NCBI GenBank assembly: GCA_022539475.1
Contig: VCMS01000096.1
Span: 1 to 64,000 of the forward strand
Reading direction: 5' to 3'
Source of the DNA: Gracilaria domingensis
Lineage: Eukaryota > Rhodophyta > Florideophyceae > Gracilariales > Gracilariaceae
Length of the DNA stretch: 64,000 nt
The notes beneath the pieces are model-generated. The model was not told where the DNA came from. It saw only the letters and a program-made list of their open reading frames with translations, and searched no databases. Positions within the stretch are counted from its first letter, which is position 1. Each line of letters opens with the position of its first letter. Below are positions 11,413 to 23,090 of this stretch, piece after piece. The position numbers were made by a program, and so were the translations under genes.

Positions 11413-11670
11413 GTGGAAGAGCTGGAGACTAAACCGGAGACGCATTTACTTGTGAAGAAGAGGGCGTTGTTAGATGCTAAGCTTGGTCAGATAAGTGCGG
11501 CGTTGGGGCTACACGACAACATGCAACCGAATGAGAGAATGTATGCACCGAAGACCGGAGGGAGGATCTTATGTACCGGAGTGGCTCGCCAGCGACAGCA
11601 ACTACATACTGAATTCGAGACGTTGACGAACGAAGACAAGCTGGAGGTGAGGAACCCACGTACTCTGTGA
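11413..11670 (+). CDS. Unrecognised 85-codon reading frame
   Basis: Charged, predominantly helical-looking peptide (HLLVKKRALLDAKLGQISAA) ending at a stop at 11668-11670. No family recognised. It sits alone between repeats, so it may be a fragment of a decayed gene; coding status is uncertain. Confidence 0.2.
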   Translation: MEELETKPETHLLVKKRALLDAKLGQISAALGLHDNMQPNERMYAPKTGGRILCTGVARQRQQLHTEFETLTNEDKLEVRNPRTL

Positions 11671-11874
11671 TGGTCTCCGGAGCTGTGTCGTTCCCACTTT
11701 GGATATTTGAAGGATCTCACAGTCACTTTTCTGTAACAGCAAAGGCATTTGAAGGATTGGCACTAGGAATGGTTGTGAGAAAGTTCTTTGTCGCACCTAT
11801 GTCTGTGTTTATTGGGAGTAGGGATGTATTTCATGCCAGTGCGGGCACTATAGAGTACGAGATATAGAGTGTGT

Positions 11875-12835
11875 TCACGACGATAGTGAATAGGCCGAAT
11901 AGAAATCGGTGGTGCAAAACCCGGCGACGGGAAACACACACAGGACGTTCGAGATCCTGCTCCCAAAGGGGATGGAAGCTCGGCTGTAGAGCCCCTGTAG
12001 CCACCGAGGACCTGGATGTAAAGCCAGTAGTGGGCTGAGGTAGAACCTACAGGGTGAGATGGAGAAGCCGGAACGGCAGGGAAAACCCAGAGGACCTAGG
12101 TAGAAAGCGGAGGAATACTCCAAGGAGTGGGCTGTAGACTCCAAGAGGAGGCGTAGCCCGAGAGGGAAAAAGGAGAAAAGTGATCCCAAGGAAGGGAGTC
12201 AAGGGCCGTGCGCAAGCAGACAACAGGCCCGAAAGACGGGAAAAACGAAAGAGAAACCACAAAAGAACCCAATACTGGGGCGGAAATCTGTCCTGTAATC
12301 AGGAGTAGTAAGCACACAAAAAGGTCAACCCACACTGGGTATGCAGAGATCCTGAAGCATCCCAAGGGGAATATGTACACTTAAACCTCTTGAGATGACC
12401 CTCCGGGCGGAGTAGTAGACCGTCAAGGGCAGTAGTGCCTAGAGCCCACACTCAAGATGAGTCTCAAGTGTTCCCGCTTTCGAGTGGCAGTTCTCGAAGC
12501 GAGACTTGGTTGACTTTTACTGTGGGAGGTGCGGCGGTGGTCGCACCGGCCTAAGTAGTCACTAGGATAAATTATCCTAATTGATTAAAGAGGTGCACAC
12601 CCGATACGGGTTGCACAAGTGCACGGACCCACTGTCAGGGTGTGGCACAATTAACTAATTAAAACTACTAATTTCCACTCACTGGAGTCCACTCATTAAC
12701 ACTCACACGTGTCCGTACCCCCTACTCGGGTACACGGCAACACTCCATCCACTGACCAACGGTACTACCCCAGGAGGGGTTGCATCTCATAATACCCGCG
12801 GCCACGTGCACTGGCGCATCACTCTATATGAAGAG
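11875..12835. repeat. GC-rich dispersed repeat, copy 1
   Basis: Non-coding purine-rich block. Segments line up, in the same order and orientation, with 17470-18610: a cgtgcgcaagcagacaaca-like stretch, a ttttactgtgggaggtg-like stretch followed by a short palindrome (ggtgcggcggtggtcgcacc), a gataaatta tract, then gtgcacacc. Divergence is high, so both are old copies. Its right edge abuts the truncated membrane-protein pseudogene. The class of element is unknown. Confidence 0.45.
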
Positions 12836-12837
12836 TA

Positions 12838-13622
12838 TTATTCCAAGTACACCAGAAATGGGTTTGCTCTACAAAATGGACCTAGAACAAGCGCTACATA
12901 GGCTGTTCTGACAGATTCTATAAGATTGGAGGGTGATGGACGGAGTTGAAAGGTGACCAAGATGGATAGATTGAGAGCAGAAAGACCACTGAACGTTATA
13001 CCAAAGTATTTATTCCTCAATATGGAAAAGGTGCTCGTCATTTGCGAAGGAATCATTGGTCCGAGAGCTAGGGTACCGTATTTTGAGGCTTGTAAGCAAA
13101 AAGAGCAGGTCGAAGAGAATAATGTGTAGCATGGTTTCCAGAATGCTTTATACAATAGTGAAACTTGGCTAAGCATGGCGAGAGGAGCGCTTGAATAGAA
13201 AGGCTTGGCCAACACGGGCTTGATGATATCGTTAACAATGATTCAAATAACACCATTAAAGGTAGCGAAAGCATGCTTAGAGGATTCCGAGAGTAGAATC
13301 TTGAATGATATATATAATTCGAAAGCTCTGGTAGAGTTCGAATAGCGTGAGTAAAGGGTGAGTGCTCCAGAATACTTTCGTGACGGGGTGTGTCGTGTAA
13401 TATTTCATAGAGCTCATTGGGATCATTCTGCAGTGCGGGAGTGATAAGAGTTTGCACCCCACGAATGTGAGCTTTTTCAGCATCGAAGTCGTACTGTAAC
13501 TGAAGTCAGTTGTTGAAAGTGATGTACGTTGCATGTGGGAAAGCATCCAGCTGGATTCGTACAGAACGCAGTCGATTGTTTAGCTGGCTTGCCGGTACTT
13601 GGTGTGTATTGCGAAGGACCAT
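12838..13622 (-). pseudogene. Multi-pass membrane protein, degenerate copy A
   Basis: Reads leftward from an ATG at 13622 (MVLRNTHQVPASQLNNRLRS). It is clearly homologous to the intact protein at 23091-24296, sharing the N-terminal LDAFPHATYITFNN-like motif and a later LRNKYFGITFSGL-like stretch. Several frameshifts split it, and the last third of the family is missing where the GC-rich repeat begins at about 12835. Divergent partner: the coiled-coil pseudogene at 14313. Confidence 0.75.
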
Positions 13623-14312
13623 TGCGGAACAGTTTCGTTTTCGAGTTCGTACCAAAAGGATACTAAAGAGGGCTGTGGATGGTTGTAAAGATGCGGTACA
13701 TTTGTTGATTAGAACGTTCAATGTTTGTGAGTTACAATACATAGGAAAATATTTCTACTATTACGCTTCTTTAAAATTGAAGGCTACTAACATGTAGAGA
13801 ACACGGTTTTCATAAACGATTGATTAGACTGGTTGCTTTTATACTATAATATTAGACGAGCAAGTGATAGAAGTAAGTAATAAGGTACATGGATGATGAA
13901 CTGGTAGTATGAAGAGGGGGAGAGGCTTGAAAACTAGGGAATTGGGCTAGGATTTATAAAATTATTTTTGAGAAACAATGTTTCTCAGAGATAAGAACGA
14001 GTGCTAGGCAGTGGTAGTGAAATCGCGTACATACAGGACAGGGTTTTCGCGCCGTGATAAGTTCACGGAGCGGCTACGCACGAATAGAGCTTCGTCTTCT
14101 CCCGTTTCGGATCCCTTCCGTATCGGATCCATTCCCTTTCGGTTCCCCTCCGTTCCGGTTCTCTTCGGGTCTTTCCCTTTCCGTTTCCTTTTCCTTCTTC
14201 CTACCGATACGTTCCCGCTCATTGAAATCTGACCATGAGCGGCAAGTCTCATTTGAACGTGAAGTGGCCGTGGAATCACAGCGATAGGGAAAGGTAGCAG
14301 AAGAAGATTAAG
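13623..14312. other. Divergent intergenic region with TTCCG-rich minisatellite
   Basis: Separates the two genes of module copy A and would hold both promoters. At 14098-14203 there is a pyrimidine-rich minisatellite built from ccctttcggttcc-like units. No gene supported. Confidence 0.5.
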
Positions 14313-15014
14313 ATGGTTTTCGCAGAGGAAGATGAGGGGGACAAGGATTAGCTGGACTGATAGTCGATAGCGTTGTTGGGGTGCACAGGGGCGATGGGGA
14401 CCCGCCTTAGTGAGGGCGTGCGTCGACTGACGAAGAAGGTCACAGAATTTGTTGCTAGGGAGCTGAGGGGATTGAATAATGAGCGAAAGGAGTTGATGCG
14501 TCGAGTGCAGGAACTGGAGGGGAAGCTGAAGGAACTCAGTGAGAAGCGAGGGGATTTACGTGAAGTCCAAGGTACTCCGGTCACTCTTGCGCTGAGAATT
14601 GTGAACGGCGTCGGGGTCGGGCTCGCGCTCGGGATCGATGGGGCCAGTGACGATAAAGATGAGCACGCGAGGGACTATGTGCCGGGTATGGAGAATTTGA
14701 GTGAGAATGAAATTGTTGCCGGTAATGAAGAAAGGAAGAGGCCAATCGTGGTGAGGAAGCTAGAGGTGGGGGAGGATGAAGTGAGCCCGAAGGTTGGAAA
14801 GGAGAAGAAGGAGGAGATGGAGAAGAGAAAGAAGACTAGGGTTGGGTTCAGGTGTGTTCTGAAGCCGGTGTGGAAGGGAAGCAGCGTTGTGGGATATCAG
14901 GAGAAGTAGAGCTGGGAGAATGTGGAGGAAGAGGAAAGGGGGGAGGAAGGGTTTGGGCTGTTTTCTTTCGCAGATGTGGAGATAGAGGAGGGTGGTGGCG
15001 GTGGACTGTTGTAA
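14313..15014 (+). pseudogene. Coiled-coil protein, degenerate copy A
   Basis: ATG at 14313. Homologous to 21639-22366 on the other strand. Shared features: an acidic start, a GAMGTR core followed by a helix (VRRLTKKVTEFVARELRGL), Lys/Glu heptads, an IVNGVGVG motif, an acidic/basic linker, and a KPVWKGSSVVGY motif. Three in-frame stops fall where copy B has Trp codons (two adjacent near residue 16, one after GYQEK), and one falls where copy B has Glu. The frame ends at 15012-15014. Function unknown. Confidence 0.7.
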
Positions 15015-15572
15015 ATGGGATGCAATTTGAAATGGTATGAGGATGGCGAGATGAATGCGCGCGGTTCCATAAGGTGAATGTCGTACTAGGTACTCGTAGT
15101 AATGATGACTATTATGGAGTATTTGCAGAAAATAAGCGAACGTAAATATGGCGGCACAGGTAGACATCACATGATGTCCTCACACGACGATAAATAATAT
15201 GTCTCATACTTTTATTTCGGGAACATATACTAGCAATCGTGGCTTACGTCAACTGTTCTGAATTGAATGCAGAAGAAGCCTTAGTGCATGAAAGCGCAGT
15301 ATACAAAAAAATTGAAATTAATTGCTTGCACATAGCCGTATACGCAATTTTTGCAGATTTCTTCACTAATGCCGTACGGTAATCGTGTTTTAGTGCAGTC
15401 AAATAGCAAAACGGGAACACAGACGGAACCTTTCGTGCTCGAATTCGTGTTGTTTTTAACACATATTGGACCCCACGCCTTTCTTTCAGCTGAAACGCAG
15501 GCCAAAAAAGTAATTCAAGACATGTTTTGAACGCTGCGCCTTGAATTTCAAGATGATTGTCAACATAACGTC
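15015..15572. other. No gene seen
   Basis: AT-rich; short open frames on both strands lack recognisable features. Confidence 0.3.
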
Positions 15573-15974
15573 GTGTTTGGTGGGCGGGAACTTCTTTTCT
15601 TCGTTTTCGACGCCGAATCCCGTTTCACCCAGGTTGAAAAGTCGTCAACGATCAATATTGTACTCCCTCATCAATCTGCCAAAATTGGCGAAAGGAGACG
15701 TGAGCACTTCGGCGTTGCATGCCGTGTATCTCTTGGATTCCATGACGGAGACCTTCTTTTATAGTATGATATCTTTGTGTTTATTCTGGAGGGAAAGAAA
15801 CAAGTCATTCCCTGGGCAGCCGCTTCTGAAACGACGTTTGACCTGGCGCTCTATCGGAAACGATTGAGCGAGAAATGGCACAGCAAATTTCACATTGTTT
15901 TGCGTCATGAACGCTCCAATCTGGAAATGGTGGTTCAGAACCTTGAATATATACCTTTCTTTGAAATCCGTTAG
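15573..15974 (+). pseudogene. Unrecognised ORF interrupted by one stop
   Basis: One frame is open from 15573 to 15974 apart from a single TAG near 15765. The translated peptide has a plausible composition (EGKKQVIPWAAASETTFDL) and ends FFEIR. No family recognised. It could be a fragment of a decayed gene or a chance frame. Confidence 0.25.
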
Positions 15975-17469
15975 TTCAAAACGTTTGCTGCTCCAGGAAG
16001 TGTTGAACAAGTTCATACGATAGTACGAGTAGTGAATTGTAGAGACCTATAGACGAAACGTTCGGTTGGCTTTATAGAAAGAAAGAAGTCCGTCTCAAAT
16101 TGCATAGATTGCCTGGCTCATTTTTCTGGTAGTGCGCATAAGGCGAGCACGTAGAGGAAAGCAGTTTTCGGAACGCTTCTGAATAGTTTTGCACTTCGAT
16201 CACATATGAATAGACTTCAATGCTTCTGTCTATTTGCGTCTAGTCATCTTGTTAGAGAAACATTTGTTCTCTTGAGAGATATCTGGATATACTTAAACCG
16301 TGGTTGGTGAGTGCACAGAGTGATTGAAGGCTCATTAACTTTCATTGTGAAGTATTTAACATTTTATATGGAGGTGATTGTGTGTTCGGGAGGGTTTCCA
16401 CAGGGTTTCGTAAGGTTCTTTAAAGCCGTTTCTATATTTTTGTCTCATCATTGGTTGTTCTGGAGGGGTGTTTTTCTTTTACTATGCAGCAATTGGTATG
16501 TATCTTGGTGTGGGGGACGTAACGTTTCTATGCGATTGTCTGTGTGTTGATTAAAACAATTTCTGCGTCGGCAAGAATTTGCGTAAGAGTGACAAGAACC
16601 TATCGAGAAGTCTTCACATTTGCTTCCGTTGCCAGTCAATGCGACGCTGCAGCAAGTCTTGCTACAGCGTTGCATTGACCGGCGACGGAAGCAAATGTGA
16701 AGGACAAACGGGATGGCAGATTTAAAATTTAGGTTGGGTGAATAAACGTTTTATTCCTACAATCTATGGAACAACTTTTTGGCTTTGCGGTTACTAGCTA
16801 GTTCTTCTCGATTGCAGCAACTACTGAAACATTCACAAATATTTTCAGCAAACTAGTTTGACTTGGTACGGAGTGTCTTTGACTTCGGGTCAAACTTGAA
16901 CAGGACGTAAGCTGCGCGGTTTCGCCTTTGACACCAGCAAAAATGATTATATTTGTCGTTCACTACTGAGCCCGTATTGTTCAACACTAGGCCTACTGAA
17001 TATTTACGCTTTTGGGACGGAAAATTCTTAACGCTAGTCAGCTATAGTTACGAACGATACAATCAGAGCGCAAGTGAATACTTGCACATGTGGATGACAG
17101 TGCAGCTCTGAATGATTGATATCGACGTTTGGTTCAACCAACAATCGGGTGCACTTTACGTATTTCGTAAAGAGTGGAGCTGCACTGTCGCGGTGAGGTG
17201 AACCTCCATGCTATGAGCACTACCAACGTCATGCAATAGTATGAACGACGATGGAAACAGAACTTCAATACTTCGCACTTCACCGTGCAAACCTACACCA
17301 GAACCACCAGAGACCCTCAAGTCGGAAGAAACTACCCCAGGATCCGCATGTGATGCTCCTGTAGTGCATTCAAGAAATGCTGTTACAATCCTTTATACTT
17401 CTTTCACTAAACGTGCGTCACTTCCGAACACATCCTTCGATGAAAGCTTTTAACACCAGGTGTTTTGTA
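15975..17469. other. Gene-free interval with two inverted repeats
   Basis: No gene supported. Holds the hairpin at 16612-16702 and a looser inverted repeat at 17096-17189, with 13-bp arms gacagtgcagctc/gagctgcactgtc and about 68 bp between. Low-scoring frames only. Confidence 0.4.
16612..16702. repeat. 91-bp hairpin element
   Basis: Arms of about 38 bp: cttcacatttgcttccgt on the left and acggaagcaaatgtgaag on the right, with three or four mismatches inward and a short loop. Looks like a small MITE or fold-back relic. Confidence 0.85.
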
Positions 17470-18610
17470 ATACCGTTCCCGCCGTGACCACCGAAAATGA
17501 GGATGTTACGTGCCATAAGTGCGGAGTAGCGCCCTGCTACTGGCTCCAGTTGTAGAGCAAAACCCCAGCGATGGTATGGTCTCTCAAGGCGTTCGAGTCC
17601 TTGCCCTCTAGACGAGGTGAACTCAGTGGTGAGCCCTCCGAACACGGATAGTGCGGGTGTAAGAGCGCCCGTGTTACGGGATATACCCACGGAGGTTGAG
17701 GAGTGAACGGGCCTGATCCAGGAATCCGGCGAAAAGTGACGGAATGGTTGAGAAGAAAGGTACTGTAGAGCGGTGTAAGCCCTAGGCAGAAGGGGGAGAA
17801 AGAAGGGAAAAGCAAAGGAGGAAAAGAGAGGAATCCCGCGCCGGGACGTGCGGCAAGCGGCAACAGACCCGGCGCCGGGAGACGACGATGTGCATTACGC
17901 CCACGCGGCACAACTCTATACAAAGACGGAAACGCTACCAATTGTGGTGAAAGCAGTACAACTGCACAGTAAAAGAAACAGAAAGTCCGAAGACACGGAA
18001 TAAATGGGCCCGAAGGCAAGGCCACAATGGTCAGTATTGCCTGAGTGATCCCGAGGGATGAATCGAATCCGTACCGTACGAGGTGACTCTCCTAAGAGAG
18101 TTGTACACTTCGCGCAGGCGAACTTGGTTCAGAGCCGAACTCGGTTACCCTTTACTGAAGGAGGAGGTGACCGGGAGGTCACCTCTTATATCGTAACCGA
18201 TAAATTAGTTAAACTAAATTAAATAATCTAGTGCACACCTAAGCAGGTCCATGCACGTGGTGCACGTGAGAACCCGCGGCAACGGCCAGTAAAGTATCCG
18301 ACAATCATAACAAGACATGTGTGAACACACCCATTCCTACACACGCGTACACGCGACCAATACTCATCTGCACCACGTCATGGCCGACCCCTCAGGGTGC
18401 CATACCTCAATACTGCCAAAAAGTATCCCATCCGTGGGCCAATACTCATACCTTCCGAGTACCGGGAATCATCCTTACCAGGGGTTTATGAAATCCTTCC
18501 CCGTGTACCGGGCGAGCACGTTTTGCTCTACACCAGTTAGGAGCTGCAGTAGTAGAAAAGACATCAGTCGATTATTCTGTCGTCGGCGTACCAATCAGGA
18601 ACAATAATAC
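17470..18610. repeat. GC-rich dispersed repeat, copy 2
   Basis: Related in order and orientation to 11875-12835, with diverged but alignable blocks: a cgtgcggcaagcggcaaca-like stretch, a ctttactgaaggaggaggtg stretch followed by a short palindrome (aggtgaccgggaggtcacct), a gataaatta tract and gtgcacacc. No coding potential of note. Confidence 0.45.
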
Positions 18611-18814
18611 GGCTCGTAACACAGCCTACAAAGCCTACGTATATGAAGGCCATGGTTTTCTAGGATAAGTTAACCGAGTTCAACTTCCGCAATGTCTGAT
18701 TGAAGATATTCCAACAATCTGACCAGATGAAAACGGGTCGTATATGGGATTCAAGGGAACTTAGATTTACTTGTGTAGTACGTTGGCGGTTGTGAGCGTT
18801 TTGTTTAATTTGTT

Positions 18815-20631
18815 TTATCGATCTCTGTGTTGTTTGGAGGATAGAACTTGTTCGGCAGATACAATTGGTTCATAGACATCAAGACGAATGTTGCGAAGCG
18901 TTTCCTCGTTGTAGAAAAAAGAAAAGCAATTCACGTGAAACCCTTTTTTGTGATGACTACAAGTGTACATTGTATAGGCTACATGATGACCAGACGTTCC
19001 AAGAGAACACAGAAGGCATCGTACGCTTTTGCGTACTTCTGTTTCCAGCATAATATGCTCTCTGCTATGCATCGCACTGTTGGAAACAGTAAGAGCCGCG
19101 CTGTTTTCCGGTGTAGAAATGGTTCTTAGTGCAGCACGTTGCTGCTTGTATTCAACATGTTCGGCGACGAGCCGCTAGATGATTCGGTGCTTCATCTGCA
19201 TAACATCAATAATTGTAGTTCTCTCCTGCGCAACAGCATTCAGAAGTGCATATGAATTTATAACATTTTCATCCAGAACAAAAGAAAGCAGACTCATTGG
19301 CACTCTCCTCTCTTTTCGTACAGTCGCCGAAGTAGATCTCAGTTGATCAAACCGATCAACTCCATTCATAAACAGATTATATGCTACAGTCACTGATGTA
19401 ACTTGGAGCGTCGTGCGTGTCATTGACTCTTTACCATTCCACCTTTCTAAAGGAGCCAGTCCATGGACGCATCTCACTGCTTCAACTCTTGGAGTCTGAA
19501 TTCTCATCGAACGCGTATCGGCTAAGTCGTTGGTATAAAACGTTACGACATCGCGGTCTTTGAAAACTATGAAAGCGGCGTTACGTGGTACTCTAGGAAG
19601 CGCATTTGCGACATCGCTGCGTTCAAATACCTGAACAAGGCTCCAATCTCCTCGTCTTGCGCTCTTTAGGTTTGCATAGCATTCTTCAACGCAGAGCGAC
19701 TCAGTCCATCCATGTTATTGAAGCGAACCGTTCCAAGAACCTTACAGTCTCCATCACTTAGAATACCAAATTGGTACGCCAAAACATGGCGGGTGTAGAA
19801 GTTGTCCATCGCTATCAATCTTCCATTCGTCTGTTGGTTTCTGGTACGATGCGGCGTGATGCCAGCAGGTACATCATTTCCGGGTGATGACTTGTAGACC
19901 GAAAACATGTAACTTCTGGCTTTGATTGCCAACTTGTGTACCCAGAATGCCAAAGGCGATTCGCCGAAGTACCATCACTTGGTACTGCACTCTGAGATCC
20001 AAACACACGATACATCGAACTGCTTTGCAGAATTCCAGACCATGCCTGGGACTGTGCAAATGAGAGTCGCCCATCCTACCACAGCGTAAAACCAATGCCA
20101 AACTTCACTGCCTGGATTCATATACGATCGCCCAAGTGCGCTCCTTGCACCTGATGGATTCTCATCGAAGTCTAACACCCACCGGAACTGCTTCGGTACT
20201 GCATTTCTGCATAATGTCCAGCAACTGGCGATGTGCCATAATGGGTCGACAACGCTACGTCATGTTCAAGCGAACATGCGGAAAGTGAACGAATTGATAG
20301 AGAATCCCATGACATGATCGCATGTTTGGTTCAACGTCCGATGTGCAGCTCAAGACCTAGATAGCCATAGCTCTACATTCGAGCTTTGGTCTCTTCCTCG
20401 TCTAGCTCTTCACTCGTTCATAAACGAACACAATGAGAAACAAATTGTAGAAACATCTGAAAGAGGCGAGTTCTCTCTTATGAGCATAGGGCCTTCTGAT
20501 CCGAGCATCGTTCGCCAGATGTACTCCACTTCGTTTACTCCATTTTGTGCAGTATGGACGTTCTCGTATATATTGTGCTCCTCAGCTGCATCCAATGCTG
20601 TGACTACAAATTCTTCAGAATCGGTATGCAA
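18815..20631 (-). pseudogene. piggyBac-family transposase relic
   Basis: Reads leftward in several frames. The segment 19953-19666 has AMDNFYTRHVLAYQFGIL followed by KVLGTVRFNN, matching the DNFFTS...ATGTVR core of DDE_Tnp_1_7. The segment 19507-19175 has VAYNLFMNGVDRFDQLRS followed by RKE, matching the YN-x-x-MGGVD-x-x-DQ motif. The same frame resumes at 19072-18815 with a Cys/His cluster (RCLLCSLG ... YTCSHHKKGFHVNCF), the C-terminal zinc-binding region of the family. Upstream fragments (20178-19975, possibly 20631-20410) give parts of the N-terminal half. Frameshifts and stops disable it. No flanking TTAA repeats were paired. Confidence 0.8.
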
Positions 20632-20691
20632 ACAGTCTCAACAGTTCGAAATTGCATCCATGACCACCAGTGTTTGTGCTGTCAGAAGGAC

Positions 20692-21054
20692 CTAGAATAG
20701 TGAAAACATTTGACCTTTGCTGCATACTATGACTGTTTTAGAAATCTTTGAGACAGAAAGAGAAAGCTCTCCGGAGGCTGATGTAATCAAAGCGCTTACC
20801 TTGTCTTGCAATTGCCGGCGCATCGGGAAGCAAAATGCCTGAAAACGGTTTGAGAGATTTGTGTGATTTGTCAAGTGCTGAAGAAAAAAGCGTAACAAGA
20901 AAGTAGTGGACAAAGGTTCTGCAAATGCGACCAAGGTAGAGTGAACGGATTGTGAAGCATTGTGATCACTGGTTTTGGCGGTTTTCTGGTCAGTGTGGGA
21001 TAGCCGTGAATCTGGATTTTGCTTTCTACGGCGGCGACCATACCAAAAATTCAT
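20692..21054 (-). CDS. Unrecognised 120-codon reading frame
   Basis: Basic at its N-terminus (YGRRRRKQ), Ser/Thr-rich after that. It lies upstream of the piggyBac relic on the same strand, so it could be a remnant of that gene's N-terminus, but no family feature supports it. Confidence 0.2.
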   Translation of the reverse strand: MNFWYGRRRRKQNPDSRLSHTDQKTAKTSDHNASQSVHSTLVAFAEPLSTTFLLRFFLQHLTNHTNLSNRFQAFCFPMRRQLQDKVSALITSASGELSLSVSKISKTVIVCSKGQMFSLF

Positions 21055-21638
21055 GAGCGCAGATTGGGATCAAGATGTCATGATCTCATGCAGGCTTTGT
21101 AGTAAGAAACGCGTTCCACATAGAAAACGAGAGGTATCAATGTAAATGATTCCCGTTGAGAGAGAACAACATCGCAGTAACTCGATGTATCGGGAAGCAA
21201 TTGAATTGATACGTCTGTGTTTCCGGAACGCTATGTAAAGAGGCTAGAATGCTATTTTGTGGATTGAATCGTTAAAAAATGTGCAAAGAATTGAATGTAC
21301 GGCTATGTGCAAGCCAAAAAAAAATTTTTTTGGATACCATACTTTCATTTATTCAAGCAATACTACAGAATTTGTAGAATGAGTGAAAGCAGACATAATT
21401 GCTAGTTCACCTCCATGACATGAAAGTTTTTGTACCTAGTATACTCAGACGGATTAGGTGGTAGCTCGATCTGGAAGCTACCAACGGCACTTGCATACTT
21501 GTCGATTGCAAATAAACACAAATAATGAATGTAAACTAACTCTGGCTAGTACAACATTCATGAAATGGTAGTTGCGCACATCCATTCCCCCACCGCTTTT
21601 CTACCCCCATCAACCCGGCAACTACTGTATCACCTCAA
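21055..21638. other. No gene seen
   Basis: AT-rich non-coding stretch with an A/T homopolymer tract near 21318-21330. Confidence 0.3.
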
Positions 21639-22366
21639 TCAAAGTAAAGCAACTTCATCTCCTTCCTCTACCTCCACATCCGCGAATGATAGCGTACGAA
21701 ATTCTTTCCCATCATCATTCTCAACGGTTTCCTCCTCATCCTCCACAACATCCTCCCAGCTCCACTTCTCCTCGTATCCAACAACACTGCTCCCTTTCCA
21801 CACCGGCTTCGGAACCGTCCTGAACCCAAGCCGTGTCCTCTTCTTACTATCCCCTTTTCCTTTCTTGTCCTCCACCTTCGGCTGAATTTCATCCTCTTCT
21901 ACCCCCACACTCCTCGGTTGGATCGGCCTCTTCTCGCCAATCTTCCTCTTCAGACCTCTCTTCCTCACCAATTCTCCCTCCATCACCTCATCCGCCCCAA
22001 AATTATCCGTCGCCGGTACAAAGCCTCTCGCATCCTCGTCCTTGCTTCCGATGCACACTCCTACCCCAACGCCGTTCACGATCTTCGTCTTCGGCGCCGG
22101 AGTTACCGGCGTTCCCTCCACACCCCTACCTCGCCCTTCTTCCTCCCATTCACCTCCTTCGAGCTCCCCTCCAGATTCTCAATGCGTTTCATCATCTTCT
22201 TCTGCTCCTCTTTCATCCCCCTCAGTTCCCTTACCACGAACCCTGTCACCTTCTTCGTCAGTCGACCCACGTCCTCTCCCATGCGCGTCCCCATCGCTCC
22301 GGCAAACCCCAGCACTGCAGTGGCCCACCAGTCCAGCTCGTCTTTTTCTTCCTCCTCCTCGAACAC
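21639..22366 (-). pseudogene. Coiled-coil protein, copy B (one frameshift)
   Basis: Reads leftward. An acidic run (FEEEEEKDELDWW) is followed by GFAGAMGTRMGEDVGRLTKK and a Lys/Glu helix, up to a frameshift near 22125. The second frame carries IVNGVGVGVCIG, a basic/acidic linker, KPVWKGSSVVGY, then a Trp-containing acidic tail (SWEDVVEDEEE) to the stop at 21639. No ATG is evident in frame at the front, so the start is unclear. It is divergent from the membrane protein gene 725 bp away, as in copy A but inverted. Function unknown; the Lys/Glu heptads suggest self-association. Confidence 0.65.
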
Positions 22367-23009
22367 ACTCTTTAACTTCTTGTGCTACCGTACCCCTTCG
22401 TCCGACTCCCACGGCCACCTAATGTTCGAACGCGAATCGTCATAGCTCATGGTCGCGTTGGTAGAAGATCTGGTAGAAGAGCAAAAGGGATATCGAAAGA
22501 AGAGAAATCAGGGAAGCCGAAAAGAACAGAACTCGCTGATCGTTCCTTCGCAAACCGATCACGGTGTACCAAGGGTAGACGCTTTCTTCCCATGACACTG
22601 TAGTACCACCGCACCCGCTCATATCCGTCCAGCTTCTGCATCGCAATTATTTTCATGTTTAATAGCACAATTCTTCACTTTTGAACACTCTCTATGCTTC
22701 TCATTCTCGATGTTCTCCCAACCGTTGCGAGAAGGGCGTCCCTTTTCATACATGGTTCATGCCAGTAGTATATGAAATGAAATCCTACCACTACCATCAT
22801 ATCATGATTCTTCCGTCCTCTTCATCGCCCTACATTTTACTCTTCATGTACTCCGTCTCTTCATAGCTTTTCCATCACAGAAACTAAGTTCGCCACTCGT
22901 TTATGAACACCTTCTTCACTTCAAATTTACAAGCCTTAAAGGAAACAAAACATAGATATAGCTCCTTCGATACACCTCTTTATAGGTAATATCTGCTCGT
23001 TTCGTTCTC

Positions 23010-23021
23010 AATAAATATATC
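23010..23021 (+). promoter_or_regulatory. TATA-like element before the membrane protein gene
   Basis: aataaatata, about 70 bp upstream of the ATG at 23091, followed by a pyrimidine-rich leader (cttctcctcgccccttcttt). This is an ordinary core-promoter arrangement and supports the gene being transcribed; no other signals were identified. Confidence 0.45.
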
Positions 23022-23090
23022 TTCTCCTCGCCCCTTCTTTCTTCATTTCTTCTCCTCTTTCCTACCTACTCACAGGCAGCAGAGCTCACA

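Noticed and set aside
14011..14287. Ser/Phe/Pro-rich ORFs near 14.1 kb
   Set aside because: Generated by the TTCCG-type minisatellite between the divergent genes.
21565..22445. Ser/Pro/His-rich plus-strand frames up to 180 codons
   Set aside because: They are antisense to the coiled-coil gene copy B, whose homologue at 14313 confirms the minus strand as coding.
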